Source: Plotosus lineatus (Eukaryota > Chordata > Actinopteri > Siluriformes > Plotosidae). Taken from it: a stretch of DNA of 64,000 nt. A program made the position numbers and the translations under genes. The stretch lies in contig CM045734.1 in assembly GCA_024760905.1 (NCBI GenBank), forward strand, positions 3,110,247 through 3,174,246, read 5' to 3'. The notes under the pieces are model-generated. The model had not been told where the DNA came from, made no database searches, and saw only the letters and a list, made by a program, of their open reading frames with translations. Numbering within the stretch: the stretch's first letter is position 1; every line of letters starts with the position of its first letter. Positions 1-13,532 of this stretch are shown piece by piece.

Positions 1-30
1 CTGGCAAAAATGATATCCATGGAAAAATCT

Positions 31-1220
31 ATTATACTTCCAAAAGTATTTGCTTATCTCCTTTCATATGCATATGAACTTAAGTAGCATCCCATTCTTA
101 ATCCACAGGGATTAATATGACGTCAACCCACCTTCTGCAGCTATACCAGCTTTAGTTCTACTGAGTGAACTTTCCACAGGGTTCAGCAGAGTGCTTATGG
201 CAGTTTTTGACCATTCTTCCAGAAGTGCATTTATGAGGTCAGACACTGATTTTTGGAGTACAAAACCCAGCTTGCAGTCTCTAATTCATTCCAAACGTAT
301 TCTGTCAGATTGAGGTCAGAACTCTGTGCAGGCTAATCAAGTTCTTCCACATCAAACCTGCTCATCTTTGTCTTTATGGACCTTACTTTGTGCACTGGTG
401 CACAGTCATGTTGGAACAGGAAGGGCCCACTTCCAAATTGTTCCCACTCAGTCGGGTGCAAAAAATTGTCTAGGATCTTTTGGTATGTTAAAGCCTTCAG
501 AATTCCAATGACTGGAACTAATGGTCCACACCCAGCTCCTGAAAACCAACCCCACACTGTAACACCTCCCCCACCACCACCACCACCACCACGACCAAAC
601 TTCATACAATGCAGTCAAAGAAGTACCGTTCTCTGGCAATCACCAACCCAGACTCGACCATCAGCTTTCCAGATTGAGAAGTGTGATTCGTCACTCCAGA
701 GAACAGAGTCTAGAGTCTGGTGGCAGTGTGCTTTACACCACGGCATCCAATGCTTTGCATTGCACTTGTGTGATGTATGACTCAGATGCAGCTGCTCGGG
801 AATAGAAACTCATTCCTTGAAGCTCTCTATGCACTGTTCTTGAGCTAATCTGAAGACCACGTAAAGTTTGGAGGTCTGTAACGATTGACTCTGCTGAAAG
901 TTGGCGACCTCTGTGTTCTGTGCACTTAAGCATCAACTGATCCCATTGTGCCATTTTATGTCGCTGCCACTACGTGGCTGAGTGGCTTTTATTCCGAATC
1001 ACCTCCACTTTGTTCTAATACCACAGATGGTTGACTGTGGAATATGTAGCAGTGAGTAAAACTATGACTGGACTTATTGCACAGGTGGTATCCTATCACA
1101 GTACCATGCTGGGATTCATTGAGCTCCTGAGAGCGATCTATTCTTTCACAAATATTTATAGAAGCAGTCTGCATGCCTGATATGTGAGGCACTCCATTGA
1201 ATGTAGGCGGTTGTCGCACA
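31..1220 (-). mobile_element. degenerate Tc1-like DNA transposon
   Basis: Minus-strand relic of a DD34E Tc1 transposase in several frames. N-terminal helix-turn-helix pieces (MQTASINICERIDRSQELNE, HGTVIGYHLCNKSS) lie at 1219-1040. Then come RGRQLSAESIVTDLQTLRGL and SRTVHRELQGM (954-800), and GVTVWGWFSGAGCGPLVPV followed by FLFQHDCAPVHK (about 560-390), where the D before CAPVH is the second catalytic Asp. The C-terminus is recognisable only with stops down to about 100. The terminal repeat attatacttccaaaagtatt is at 31-50. The far end was not located. A CACCACC slip has put a poly-Gly tract into the transposase (566-592). Dead copy. Confidence 0.8.
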
Positions 1221-1409
1221 AACTACTTTAGAGAAAATGGCCAAAAAAGTAAAAATGGTGATTTTTTTATCGAAATTTGGATTTTTGCATAAACCATTAA
1301 AACAACCATTCAACTATCACTTGCTGAAGTGAAATCGACTAAAACTCACTAAAAATGTATTTTATTTCCATATTTCCGATAAGTACCCTCATAAAACTAT
1401 ATAAAAACA
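1221..1409. other. AT-rich spacer
   Basis: Between the Tc1 relic and the Rex3 element; no gene or repeat family recognised. Confidence 0.5.
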
Positions 1410-3722
1410 ATAGCCCCTCGCTGAATCGCCACCTTATCTTGGTGGAGGGGTTTGCGTGACCTAATGATCCTAGGAGCTATGTTGTCAGGGGCAAATGCCC
1501 CTGGTAGGGTCACCCAAGGCAAACAGTTCCAGGGTGAAGGTCCAGATGAAGTGCGATTCAAAAAACCCGTATGACACATGACATCTGAGAGAGAGCACAG
1601 GAAGCAGTCTCCCTTGCCCGGACGCGGGTCACTGGGGTTCCCTCCTGGAGCCAGGCCCAGGGGAGGGGCTCGAAGGCGAGCGCCTGGTGGTCGGGCTTAT
1701 GCCCATGGAGCCTGGCCGGGCCTAGCCCGAAAAGGAGACATGGGTCCGCCCTCCCATGGACCCACCACCCGTGGGAGGAGTTTTAGGGGTCGGGAGCAGT
1801 GTGAGTTGGGTGGCAGCCAAAGGCATGGGTTCTGTCGGACCGATCCTCAGCTACTTACCCTCGGGATATGGAATGTCACCTCTCTGGCGGGAAAGGAGCC
1901 TGAATTGGTGCGTGAGGTGGAGAGATACCGACTAGAAAAAGTCAGGCTCATCTCAACGCATAGCTTGGGCTCTGGTACCTGGAGTTCAGTGAGGGCCTAG
2001 AGAGTGATTATCGGTTGGCCTCAAAAAGGTTCTGGGCCACCATCCGACACCTCAGGAGGGGGAAGCAGTTCTTCACAAACACTGTTTACAGTGGAGGTGG
2101 GGAGCTGCTTACCTTGACTGGGGATGTTGTCGAGAGGTGGAGGGAATACTTTGAAGACCTCCTCAAGCCCACCAACATGCCCTCTGTGGAAGAGGAAGAC
2201 CCTGGGGGTTCGGGTGAGGGTCCGCCCATCACTAGAGTGGAGGTCACTGAGGTTGTCAAAAAGCTCCTCGGTGGTCGAGCTCTGGGGTTGGACGAGATCC
2301 GCCCGGAATATCTCAGGGCTCTGGATGTTGTAGGACTGTCTTGGTTGACACGTCTCTGCAACATCGCGTGGTCATCAGGGGCTGTACCTCTGGATTGGCA
2401 AACTGGGGTGATGGTCCCAATTTTTAAGAAGGGGGACCGGAGGGTGTGTTCCAATTATCGGGGAATTACCCTCCTCAGCCTACCTGGGAAAGTCTATGCA
2501 GGGGTACTAGAGAGGAGGATCCGACGGATTCAGGTGGAACAATGTGGTTTTCGTCCTGGCCGCAGCACTCTTGACCAACTCTATACGCTCCACAGGATTC
2601 TGGAGGGGGCATGAGAGTTTGCCCAATCTGTCCACATGTGCTTTGTAGATTTGGAGAAGGCTTTCAACCATGTCCCTCGAACGATCTTGTGGGGCGTGCT
2701 CCGAGAGTACGGCGTTCTGGATCCGTTGCTACGAGCTATTCGGTCGCTGTATCACCGGAGCCAGAGTTTGGTCCATATTGGTAACAGAAGGTCAGATTCG
2801 TTTCCAGTGGGAGTTGGAGTCCGCCAAGGCTGTCCTTTGTCACCGATTCTGTTCATAATTTTTATGGACAGAATTTCTAGGTGCAGTCGAGGCGATGAGG
2901 GGTTCTGGTTTGGTGGCCATCGGATATCGTCTCTGCTTTTTGCGGATGATGTTGTCCTTTTGGCTTCATCAAGTCGGGCCCTCCAGCTCTCATTGGAGCG
3001 ATTCGCAGCTGAGTGCAAAGCAGCCAGGATGAAGATCAGTACCTCCAAGTCCGAGGCCATGGTTCTCAGTCGGACAATGGTGGAATGCACCCTCCGGGTC
3101 GGGAATGAGGTCCTGCCCCAAGTGGAGGAATTTAAGTATCTTGGGGTCTTGTTTACAAGTGAGGGAAGGATGGAGCAAGAGATCGACATACAGTCTCTGC
3201 TGTTAAGCGGTGCCTGTACCGGTCCGTCGTGGTGAAGAAGGAGCTGAGCCGCAAGGCGAACCTCTCAATTTACCAGTTGATCTACGTTCCAACCCTCACC
3301 TATGGTCACGAGCTTTGGGTAATGACCGAAAGAACAAGATCACAGATGCAAGCGGCTGAAATGAGATTCCTTTGCCGGGTGGCGGGGTTCTCCCTTAGAG
3401 ATAAGGTGAAAATCTCTGCCATCTGGGGAGAGCTCGGAGTAGATCCGCTGCTCCTCCGCATTGAGAGGGGCCAGTGAGGTGGCTCGGGAATCTGGTCAGA
3501 ATGCCCCCGGACGCCTCCCTGGTGTGGTGTTTCGGGCATGTCCAACCGGGAAGAGACCCCGGGGTTGACCTAGAACACGCTGGAGGGACTATGTCTCTCG
3601 GCGTGTCTGGGACCGCCTCGATGTCCCCCCGGGAGAGTTGGAGCAAGTGGCTCGGGAGAGGGACATCTGGACCTCTTTGCTTAGGTTGCTGCCCCCGCGA
3701 CCCGACCCTGGACTAAGCGGAA

Positions 3723-3755
<33 letters not shown>
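1410..3755 (+). mobile_element. Rex3-like RTE LINE, internally deleted
   Basis: Non-LTR retrotransposon of the Rex3/RTE type. The 5' part (from about 1410) carries the family's untranslated leader and the start of the endonuclease ORF (LLTLGIWNVTSLAGKEPELV at about 1850-1910). The sequence then jumps at about 1975-2010 into ASKRFWATIRHLRRGKQFF, so nearly all of the endonuclease is missing. Reverse transcriptase follows: NYRGITLLSLPGK, GFRPGRSTLDQLYTLHRIL, VDLEKAF, RQGCPLSPILF, FADDVVLLAS (2936-2965) and FKYLGVLFTS, then the C-terminal domain LTYGHELWVMTERTRS and AAEMRFLCRVAG. Breaks: a TGA in place of Trp at 2612-2614, then a frameshift at about 3200 and another at about 3475. The 3' end is a (GAT)n tail at 3722-3754, as expected for RTE-type ends. 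Non-functional. Confidence 0.9.
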
Positions 3756-4220
3756 AAACAGTAGCAAACTTACCGGTTTTCTTTGTAATTATTCACCGAG
3801 TTCGGTACAAGACACACTATAATCCATACACCAGAAGAACGCTCTCCCCATTTTGGATACTGTTTTGATCTTAAAATGCCGTTTCAGTGAATAAAATAAA
3901 GGTTATAAAGACGATATGCACGTAAACAATGCTGGCTAGTTGCTAAGGAAGATCTGAAACGAGCACCCTGATTGGTCAGCTCGGGCTTGCACATGCTCAG
4001 TGCCCGTCACAAGTTAACTTCTGGTTTACTTCCTGACTCGAGTATACCGCATGCGGAACTTATCCCTGACTTTATCTTCAATAACAGTAAGTAAGTTTAT
4101 TTATAAGATTGTGAATACACATAATTTCTGGAAAAGGAGAGTGAAATGTCATCTGTGATATTTCGCAGCATTAGTATAGATGTTAAATTCCATGCTGGAA
4201 TTTGGCTTTGAAGAAGGTTA
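3756..4220. other. non-repetitive spacer, nothing recognised
   Basis: No coding signal or repeat family identified. Confidence 0.5.
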
Positions 4221-4224
<4 letters not shown>

Positions 4225-4279
<55 letters not shown>

Positions 4280-4280
4280 G

Positions 4281-4351
<71 letters not shown>
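4225..4351. repeat. (CT)n(CA)n compound microsatellite
   Basis: CT run to about 4288 with two interruptions, then an uninterrupted CA run to 4351. Confidence 0.98.
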
Positions 4352-4352
<1 letters not shown>

Positions 4353-4493
4353 TGTGCAAACGGTTAAATTAGCAGCATCCAGATCAACTAGTGCAATTTG
4401 AATGGAAGAAAATACAGTATATGAAGGGAGTGGGGCAAATGAGTGTAAATGGTGCGATAGATGCACAAATGAGCAGTCACTGCTTACAGTCTT

Positions 4494-4494
<1 letters not shown>

Positions 4495-4559
<65 letters not shown>
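4495..4559. repeat. (GT)n microsatellite
   Basis: Uninterrupted GT run of about 32 units. Confidence 0.98.
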
Positions 4560-4560
<1 letters not shown>

Positions 4561-5640
4561 TACCTCAGGTCTGCTGGAATATTAAGAAAAAGACATGATT
4601 TCATTGCAATTCAGTCAAAGAAAATCTCATATGCTCAGTATTATGTACTTTAGAAACTTAACATGAGTATTGTATGAATATTGGTATTTTTCTCTGCATG
4701 CAAAATTCGGTTATGGAAATTTTTTTGATCATTTGATTTGTGTATAATCTTGTCTGGACTGGACATGCTGGATCGTGGGTTGTTTAGTTTTGTATGAAAA
4801 TTGGTCAAGCCCTGAAAAATACTTAAATGTTTCATACCTTTTACATATAAACAAAGTGATGATGAGGATGCCAGCTGTGTTGATGAAGATTTTGATTTTG
4901 ATGTTGATGAAGAAGAGGCATCTGTTAATAAAAGTGTGATGAGTGGTGTTTGTGAAGAAGATGAGTAGGATATAGATGAAGATGATGATGCTGAGGGCGG
5001 AGTTGATGAAGCTTACTTGTACAAAGAGATCAGAGAGTTTTGTTATATAGTTTTTTATATATAGTTTTCTTAATTTCACTCTGATTGTTTGAACCTGAGA
5101 GTGTTTTTTCCCCCAATCAGTATCATTTGAAGGCATTTGAACCTTTATATAATGGTCATAAAGATACATCCTGATCTTTTTGGAATAAACAGAAATGAAA
5201 AAAAATAGTTTTTTTTTTTTTTTTAATTTTTGGGGGTTACCACGGTGACTGATGGATTTAAAAAAGGCATGTCAGTTTAAAATGAGTATGATTTATCTTA
5301 TCTCTTCCTAAAACTCTTCTGAGACACATTTTCTAAAGGTTTATATGACTGAAGTGCATAAAATGTTTGGTTGCTGAGGACTAATGATATATATTTGGAA
5401 GAAATGCAATATTTGTGCTAATTTTTCTCTAAAACATCTTTTGAAATTTTTAGTTGAATGCTGGCACAAGAAATGGCATAGCTTGCTCAGTTTTCAAGCT
5501 TTGGACCTCCTCAATTTGACTGAGTAAAAAGATCATTTTTCATTTTTGGACCCAAGAGCCTACTTTCGGTGGAGTGGCTCACATATACACCTGAAGCCAC
5601 CAAGGAGATTGAAACACCTGAATTTGCTTATTTGGATGAG
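4560..5640. other. AT-rich spacer with an acidic-codon stretch
   Basis: From 4855 to 5030 the plus strand is GAT/GAA-rich and would read as Asp/Glu-rich peptide with stops. It may be a decayed transposase N-terminus or a decayed GAT repeat; I cannot tell. The rest shows nothing. Confidence 0.4.
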
Positions 5641-6075
5641 TGAATTAATATCTTTTGCAAAATGGTGTATCAGGGCAACAAACACTGCAAAGAAAGAATA
5701 ATATAAAGACTCATCTAATATTTGTAAAAGCTACTTTGCTTACCCCTCAGCATTTTAGAATAATTTTCGATGGACTGAGAGTTCAAAAGTGGAGCTTTGT
5801 GGAAGACATTATTCCCATTAAATCTGACATTAAGTTAATAAAGCTTTCCATAAGAAGAACATTATTAAAAATGGTGGTGGGAGTGCGATTGTGTGGGGAT
5901 ACGTTGATGCTTTAGGGTCTGAGTGGTTTGCCATAATTGAAGGAAAGAAGAATTTAGCTTTTGTAATAAAAGGTACTAATGGAAAATGTCCAACCATCAG
6001 TCAAGGATCTAAAACCTGTTTTGCAGAAAGACAAAGATCAAAAGTATAAAAGCAAGTCTGTATCTGAAGAGCTGA
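5640..6075 (+). mobile_element. decayed Tc1-like transposase fragment
   Basis: The plus strand gives NGGGSAIVWGYVDALGSEWF at 5872-5930 and, in another frame, QKDKDQKYKSKSVSEELK at about 6017-6075. These match the Tc1 blocks KHGGGSIMVWG and QQDNDPKH..S.EW. Many frameshifts; ends not resolved. Confidence 0.6.
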
Positions 6076-6394
6076 AGAACCCTTCACACGACTGTGACAA
6101 ATATAGTCAAATGTAGAGTATTTCAGGAAAAAAAATGTTACCACAGAATGTAATCTACAGCTACATCCAGAAATGCAACCTGAAACTGTATCACACATGA
6201 AGAAAGCCATGATCCAATTCTATTCGAAAACCCACAGTTGCCCACAGTTGGGCTGAGACCATCTCAGATGGACTGAAAGAACATCCAGATTATGATTAGT
6301 AAAATGTGTAAAAACCTGCGTCTGTGATGGTATGCTAATGCTAGAGCACCCAAAGCATGGGTGACTTTAATGTGTATGAAAGTCCAACCGATGT

Positions 6395-6725
6395 AGAGAT
6401 GGATTTGGGATTTTGGGGGTTCGAGTCCCCACAGGGTTGTCACTGTCCCCCCCAGTGCGGCTAACTGGGTTATCAAAGGCGGGCCATTTCCCTCACTGTC
6501 TATGGTGAGAGGCATGTAAAAGAACCATTACTGACTTTCGTAAAAAGTTGGCTGCAAAGTCGTCAGCGTGTTTCTGTCCCTTGCTAAAAAGAGTTGTGAC
6601 AGGAAGGGCATCCGACGTAGAAACCTCTGCCAAATCAAATGTGCGAATCACATGATTCTCTGTGGCAACTCCCGAGAAAGGGAAAATGCCAAAAGGAAAA
6701 TGAAAAAAGTAGGAACTGTGATGCC
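6395..6725 (+). mobile_element. tRNA-headed SINE, RTE-type tail (copy 1)
   Basis: A pol III B-box-like ggttcgagtcc at 6418-6428 is followed by the body gttgtcactgtcccccccag ... gctaactgggttatcaaagg. The tail has gacaggaagggcatccgacg, tgccaaatcaaatgtgcgaa and a ctgtggcaactcccgagaaa end. The tail resembles the RTE-X LINE 5' UTR and 3' terminus seen elsewhere in this window. Confidence 0.75.
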
Positions 6726-6880
6726 ATCTTGGCAACGATTCTTCCTGGCAAATCCTGGGAAATCAGCAGGACAATGGCAGAGCTTATTTAGCATGGTCTC
6801 ATAGTCATTTACTGACTTGCAACAATTCAGATCTTTCTTTATTTGAGTATAGACAGTGTGGCATGAAGATTAAAAATTAT

Positions 6881-6882
<2 letters not shown>

Positions 6883-6940
<58 letters not shown>

Positions 6941-6949
6941 GAGAGAGCG
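6883..6949. repeat. (GA)n microsatellite
   Basis: GA run with two single-base interruptions. Confidence 0.97.
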
Positions 6950-7276
6950 TCAGAGTTCTGTTTTGTGTGCTGCCCTCCCACCATGTGGACTGGTAAAGTA
7001 TTGTATTTCTGAGCACATCAGTATCTTGCCCACAACTCGAAGTCCCGCCAAAGCAGGGGTACATACTCCAGCTTCCAATCTGTGACCTGAACACAAAGTG
7101 AATCATCGACATTCCTGAAAATGGAACAAAAGCATCCTTCAAAGTTTTATGAATATTATATTGTTTATTTTATTTTGTAGTTGAAAAATATTTGAACGCC
7201 TTTTTGATCCTGAGACATGAAATATTGGGAGCGACCCCACGGTAAGAATTTGAATTAATTTCTGAAAACATGAAAA
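6950..7276. other. spacer, nothing recognised
   Basis: No coding or repeat signal identified. Confidence 0.4.
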
Positions 7277-7277
7277 A

Positions 7278-7330
<53 letters not shown>

Positions 7331-8967
7331 AACTAATAATAATAATAACAACAACAACAACAACAACAGCAACAACAGCAATAGCAACAGCGTTGCAGTA
7401 GCAGTTGCAGCGGCGCAGCATGTTAGTAGTAGTAGTAGTGAGTAGCAGTAACAGTAGGAGCAGTAATAATGGTAGCAGTATTACTAATGGTGAGTGGCAG
7501 CTGACGGTAATGGTGGTAGTAAGTAGTGGTGGTAGCAGATCGGTAATGGTGGTGGCTGAAAAGATTGCAGTGGTGGCAGTAGCAGCTGTGGTGTGGTGGT
7601 GCAGCAGATGGTGGTAGCCGGTGGTAGCGGTAATGGTAGGTATTGTTAGTGGTATTACATTAGAAGTGGTAGTAAGCAGTGGTGGTTAACAATGGTGGTA
7701 ACAGTGATGGTAACAGTGAGACTGTGGTAGTAGTTGTTGGTATTGGTGGTGGTGCCAGCAGCACGGTGGTAGTGGTAGTGGTGGTAGATTAGTGGTGGTG
7801 GTGGTGGTGGTGGTAGCAACAGCAGCGGTGGTACATAGCGGTGGTAGTGGTGGTAGTTCGGTGGTAGCAGTATTAGCAGTGGTGAGTGGTAGTAGAATAG
7901 TGGTAGTGGTAGTCGGTGGTAGTATTAGTGGTGGTAGTGGTTTGGGTGAAGTGGTGCAGTGGTAGTGAGTAATTGTTAGTGGTGAGTGGTAGTAGTATTA
8001 ATGAACCAGTGCGCTTAGTGGCGCCAATGGTGAGTATTGGTATTGGTGGCAGTGGTAGTAGTAGCTAAGTGGCAGTGGTAATTGCAGCACCAGCAGCAAC
8101 CAAGTAGGCTAGTTGGGGTAGCAGTAGTGGTAGTTGTTTGAACCGCATGACAGGTGGGTAGTGGTGCCAGTAAAAGTGAGTAAGTAGTGGTAGTAGGGTT
8201 GATTGGCGGCGCTGTTGTTGGCAGGCCGACGGTTGTGGTGGCAGCGGTGGTAGTGGCAGTAACGTAGCAGTGGTAGGGTGGTGGTATTAGTAGCGGTAGT
8301 AGCGGTACTGGAGATTGTTAGTAATGAGTAGTGGCAATTTGGTGGTAGTAGTAGTAGTGCAGTGGTACTGCTACCACCCTGAAGCTAATGCTACAACTAC
8401 TAATCACTAGCTGCTGCTACTCGACTACTAGTGGGAGTACTGCTACCACTACTACTGCTAGTGACTGAGCAATCTTATTACTAACACTCTGACAATACTA
8501 CGACTACTGCTACTATTCACTCACTATAAGCACTACTGCGATTACTACTTCTTGCTACTACTACTACGAGATACTACTGCTAATAATACTGCTGCTAACC
8601 TGCGCTGCTGCAACCACCTTACTACTCTACTGCTAGCAATGCAACCTTCTACAGTATCGGTTCTGCGGCTGCTTGCTGCTGTTAAGAATTTGGTGCCGCT
8701 GCTGCTACTGCTGCACTACTACAACTGCTTTAACTACTGCTCCCGCTACTAGCTGCTATCTTCAATGCTGCTAACTACTACTACTGCGACTTCTGCTACT
8801 ACTGCTGCTGCTAATGTAAAGCCATGGTGATGAATAAGGATAATGTAAATCACTCACGACTATTATTGCTGCTGCTGTTAAGCTGCTGCTGCTGCTGCTG
8901 GCTACTATACTCTGGCAGCAACGCTGCTGCTGGTGCATACTACTAATCTGGTTTGTACTGCTAGACA

Positions 8968-9002
<35 letters not shown>

Positions 9003-9499
9003 ACTAACACCTACGTTGGCATAGTATAATGTGTGTGACTACTAGCAATATCAGAATCAGCTCACTACAGGCTACTGCCAGCTGCTGCCTGCTACTGCAC
9101 CACTACAACCACTACAACCACGGCTACTGCTGCTGCTACTGAGCGCAATTCCTGCAGCTGCGACTGGCTCTAGCACCGCCACTACTACTACTATGTTATG
9201 CTACTGCTATGCTGTAAGCGCCAACTACAATACTACCAGCGCTTGGCCAGTACTCACACAATAAGTTGTTGCTGCTGGACTAATACCTATGCTGCTGCTA
9301 CCATAAGTGTACCAATCTGCTGAGTACTGCTGCTATTATAATACCCCGCTACTAGCTTGCTTTAACAGCACTACCTGCTGTTGCTACTGCATTACTTAAC
9401 ACTGCTGCCATACCTGCTAAAACTACTTACTACTACTGCTAGCTAAACTACCACTACTACTAATAATAATACTACCTACTATATAATTTATGTGACAAC

Positions 9500-9607
9500 G
9501 AATTACTACTACTACTACTACTCTTACTACTACTACTACTACTACTTGTACTTCTGCTACTACTACTACTACTATTACTACTACTACCACTACTACGACG
9601 ACTGCTG

Positions 9608-9641
<34 letters not shown>

Positions 9642-10979
9642 CAGTTCTACAACTAATACTATGACTGTTACTACTGCTACAACTTCTACTGCTACGACGA
9701 CTACTACTACTACGACTACTACTACTAGAACTATTGCTTCTACTCCTACTAGTACTACTACTGCTACTACTACTACTACCACTAATACTACTAGTACTAA
9801 TGCTACAACTACTACTACTACTCCGACTAACACTAATACTTCTAATAATATTGTGACTCCTACTACTAATACTACTACAGCTACTACTGCTACTTCTACG
9901 ACTAATACTACCCCTACTACTGTTACTACTACTACAACTGCTACGACTGCGACTAATACACCTACTTCAACTGCTACAACTACTACTACTACGACTACTA
10001 CTACTGCTACTACTACTGCTACTAATACTGCTACTACTACTTTTGCTACTGCTACTACTATTGCTACTACTCGACTAGCTGCTTGCTACTGCGGCTATAA
10101 TAACGCACCTACTGATAAGGCTGCTGCCACTGAACAACGCTATGCCCTACTACTAATAATAACAATATTACTGCGACCAATTGCTGCTCCGTTCACTTGA
10201 GCACGATGACCACCACTACTACTACCACTACCACTACCACTACTCTTGCTGCGCTACTACTTTCATTACTACTTACCACGGTTGTGCTGCTGCTGCGGGC
10301 TACCTGCTACTGCTGCTGCTGCTACTGCTGCTGCTACTGCCACTGCACTGCTAAGGTGCTACCACTGCTACCTTACTACAGCTAATAGCTATGCTCCTAG
10401 CCACTGCCAGCTGCTCACTATTGCACAAAAACTACTAGGGAACCAGCTACTGCCTGCTGCTGTTACCAACACTGCTACATACTACTCACTGCCACGGCAA
10501 ACCACTATTTCTTCAACTAGCTACTTACTACTACGATTGCGGGACTACTACTGGTCTTACTACATCACTACTAATGAGTACTGCTGCTACTACTGCCACT
10601 CCTACTGCTGACCGACTGCAAATTACTGCTACTGCTACTATTGCTGCTACTGGCCACAGGCTATACTTTACTACTGCTACTGCTACTACTAATCAATAAT
10701 AATAATGATAATACTGCGCTCACCGCTACTACTACCACTATGCATACTACATGTACTTATGGACATTGCAACTAGTACTACTACTGCTACTACTCCCTAC
10801 TACTACTACTACTAGCGCTACTACTACTACCATCTAATACTGCTGCTATTAATAATAATGATACCATCAAGCTACTATCACTACTACTACTACGATCAGG
10901 GTATACTACTACTACCACCAATACTACACTGCTACCAGCTGATACCTCAGCTACTGCTCCTACTATCAACAGCGGCCAT

Positions 10980-11017
<38 letters not shown>

Positions 11018-11105
11018 CTACTATTTCTACCACTACCAGTTCTACAACAGCATACTATGACTGTTTGACTACGACCTAAACTACTGCAACTCCTACTTTC
11101 GACTT

Positions 11106-11147
<42 letters not shown>

Positions 11148-12415
11148 GTACTATTGCTTCTACTTCTACTGCTACCACTACTACTACGGATACTACTACT
11201 GCAACTACTACTACTACCACTAATACTACTAGTACTAATGCTACAACTACTACTACTACTCCGACTAACACTAATACTACTTATAATATTGTGACTACTA
11301 CTACTAATACTACTACAGCTACTACTGCTACTACTACTACTACTAATACTACTCCTACTACTGTTACTACTACTACAACTGCTACTACTGCTAGCTACCA
11401 CTTTCCAGTGCCACTTGATGCTGCTCGCTTACTACTTCTTATGCTGCAACTACTATTTGCTACTACTTCTGATACAGTAACAACTGCTGCTACTGCTGCT
11501 AGCTACCACTGCTACTGCTAATACTGCCTTCTAATGCTACTGTATTGCTCCTACTAATAATAATGTAGTTTAACTACGACTACATAACAGCAGCACAAAC
11601 TACTACCACCACTAATGGTACCACTGACCACTATCACTGCTGCTGCTACTGGTAGCTGGCTACTCACGTTCACTGCTACTACTACTACTGTACTACTGCT
11701 GCTGGCAACCAGTCTCCTAGCTGCTGATAAGATTAATACTGACAACGCTACTGGTGCTGCTGCTACTACTGCTATACCAATACCGCTACTACTACTGCTG
11801 CTGCTCTCGATCTAACTACTACCACGGGTTGGCATTTACTACCACCTGCTGGTGCATACCCCACTACTCTACTGCTGCTACTGCTGTGAAACTGCTGCTA
11901 GCAGCAACGCTGCTGCTTACTCCCTGGCTGAGACTACCACTACTCCTACTAGTACCGAATATACTACTGCTGCTGGCTACCATTTGCTGCTGGTTGCTAG
12001 TACTGCTCAGCCTACTACTACTGCCCTACTACTTACTTTAGCTTGCTACTACCACTCACCATCACCACGCAACACTACATTACCGCTCACTGCTGCTTGG
12101 CTATTGCTACTACTACTATCTCTAGTACTACTCCTCCTCCTACCCTACTACTACTACTACTACTAGGATGACTGATCCTACTACTACCACTGATACTACT
12201 CCTCCTCCTACTACTACTACTACTACTACTACTACCACGAATACTACTGCTACTACCACTGATATTACTCCTTCGACGACTCCTACTACTCCGACTACTA
12301 CTACTTCTACAACTACTCTACTACTACTACTCCTACCACTTCTACCACTACCAGTTCTACAACTACTAATACTATGACTGTTACTACTGCTACTACTTCT
12401 ACTGCTACTACTACG

Positions 12416-12452
<37 letters not shown>

Positions 12453-12512
12453 ATAATAATACTAATTCTACGACTACTACTACTACTACTACTATTTAAC
12501 AACGACTATGTG

Positions 12513-12552
<40 letters not shown>

Positions 12553-13136
12553 GCAACGGCTGGCATGGACCAACTGCTGGTGTTGGATTTCAACTGCTGC
12601 TGCGGTTAATTGCCGCCAGCTGGCTGCTGCTGCTGCTAGTGCAACGCAGCTGCTGCCCGCTGCTACCACTGTGCTGCTGTGAATGCTCCTGCAATACGTA
12701 CTGCTGCTGCAGTACTGCATACTGCTGCTGCTGCCACTGCTGCTACTTGCTGCTGCTGCTCTTAATGTACTTATGACTGCTCCTACTGATAGCCAGGCTA
12801 GTAGCAACTGCTATCGCACCGATACTCCATCCTCCTCCCACTCTACTACTACTACTGCTACTTCACCACGAATACCTCACTGCCTTACTACCACTGATAT
12901 TATCATAAACGACTCCTGCTATAGACTACTACATTTACTGCTGCGCACAACTACTCTACTACTACTCCTCCTACCACTTCTACCACTACCAGTTCTACAA
13001 CTACTAATACTATGACTGTTACTACTACTACTACTTCTAGTGCTACTACTACGACGACTACTACTACTACTACTACTACTACTAATACCACTAATATTAT
13101 GACTACTACTACTGCTTCTATTTAACAACTACTACG

Positions 13137-13173
<37 letters not shown>

Positions 13174-13498
13174 ATAATAATAATAATAATACTACGACTA
13201 CTACTACTGCTTCTATTTAACAACTACTATGACTACTACTACCAATACTACTACAGCTACTGTTACTACTACTACAACTGCTACTACTGTGACTAATACA
13301 CCTCCTTATACTGCTACAACTACTTCTACTACTACTACTGCTACTACTACTTCTACCATCACGAATACGACTTCTATTACTGCTCCTACTACTACTATTG
13401 CTACTACTACTTCTACTATCTCTAATACTACTCCTCCTCCTAGCCTACTACTACTACTACTAGGATGACTGATCCTACTACTACCACTGATACTACTC

Positions 13499-13532
<34 letters not shown>

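Noticed and set aside
2086..2454. Minus-strand open frame in the Rex3 element
   Set aside because: Shadow of the plus-strand reverse transcriptase frame.
4097..4604. Open frames of alternating Cys-Val, Thr-His, Ser-Leu or Arg-Glu
   Set aside because: Translations of CA/GT and CT/GA microsatellites; the same holds for similar frames elsewhere in the window.
4855..5030. Possible acidic-protein exon
   Set aside because: In-frame stops, no splice support and no family match; kept only as a note on composition.
9661..10200. Threonine-rich 179-codon open frame, and similar frames up to 15311
   Set aside because: A by-product of the ACT triplet array; no start context, no conserved domain, neighbouring frames equally open.
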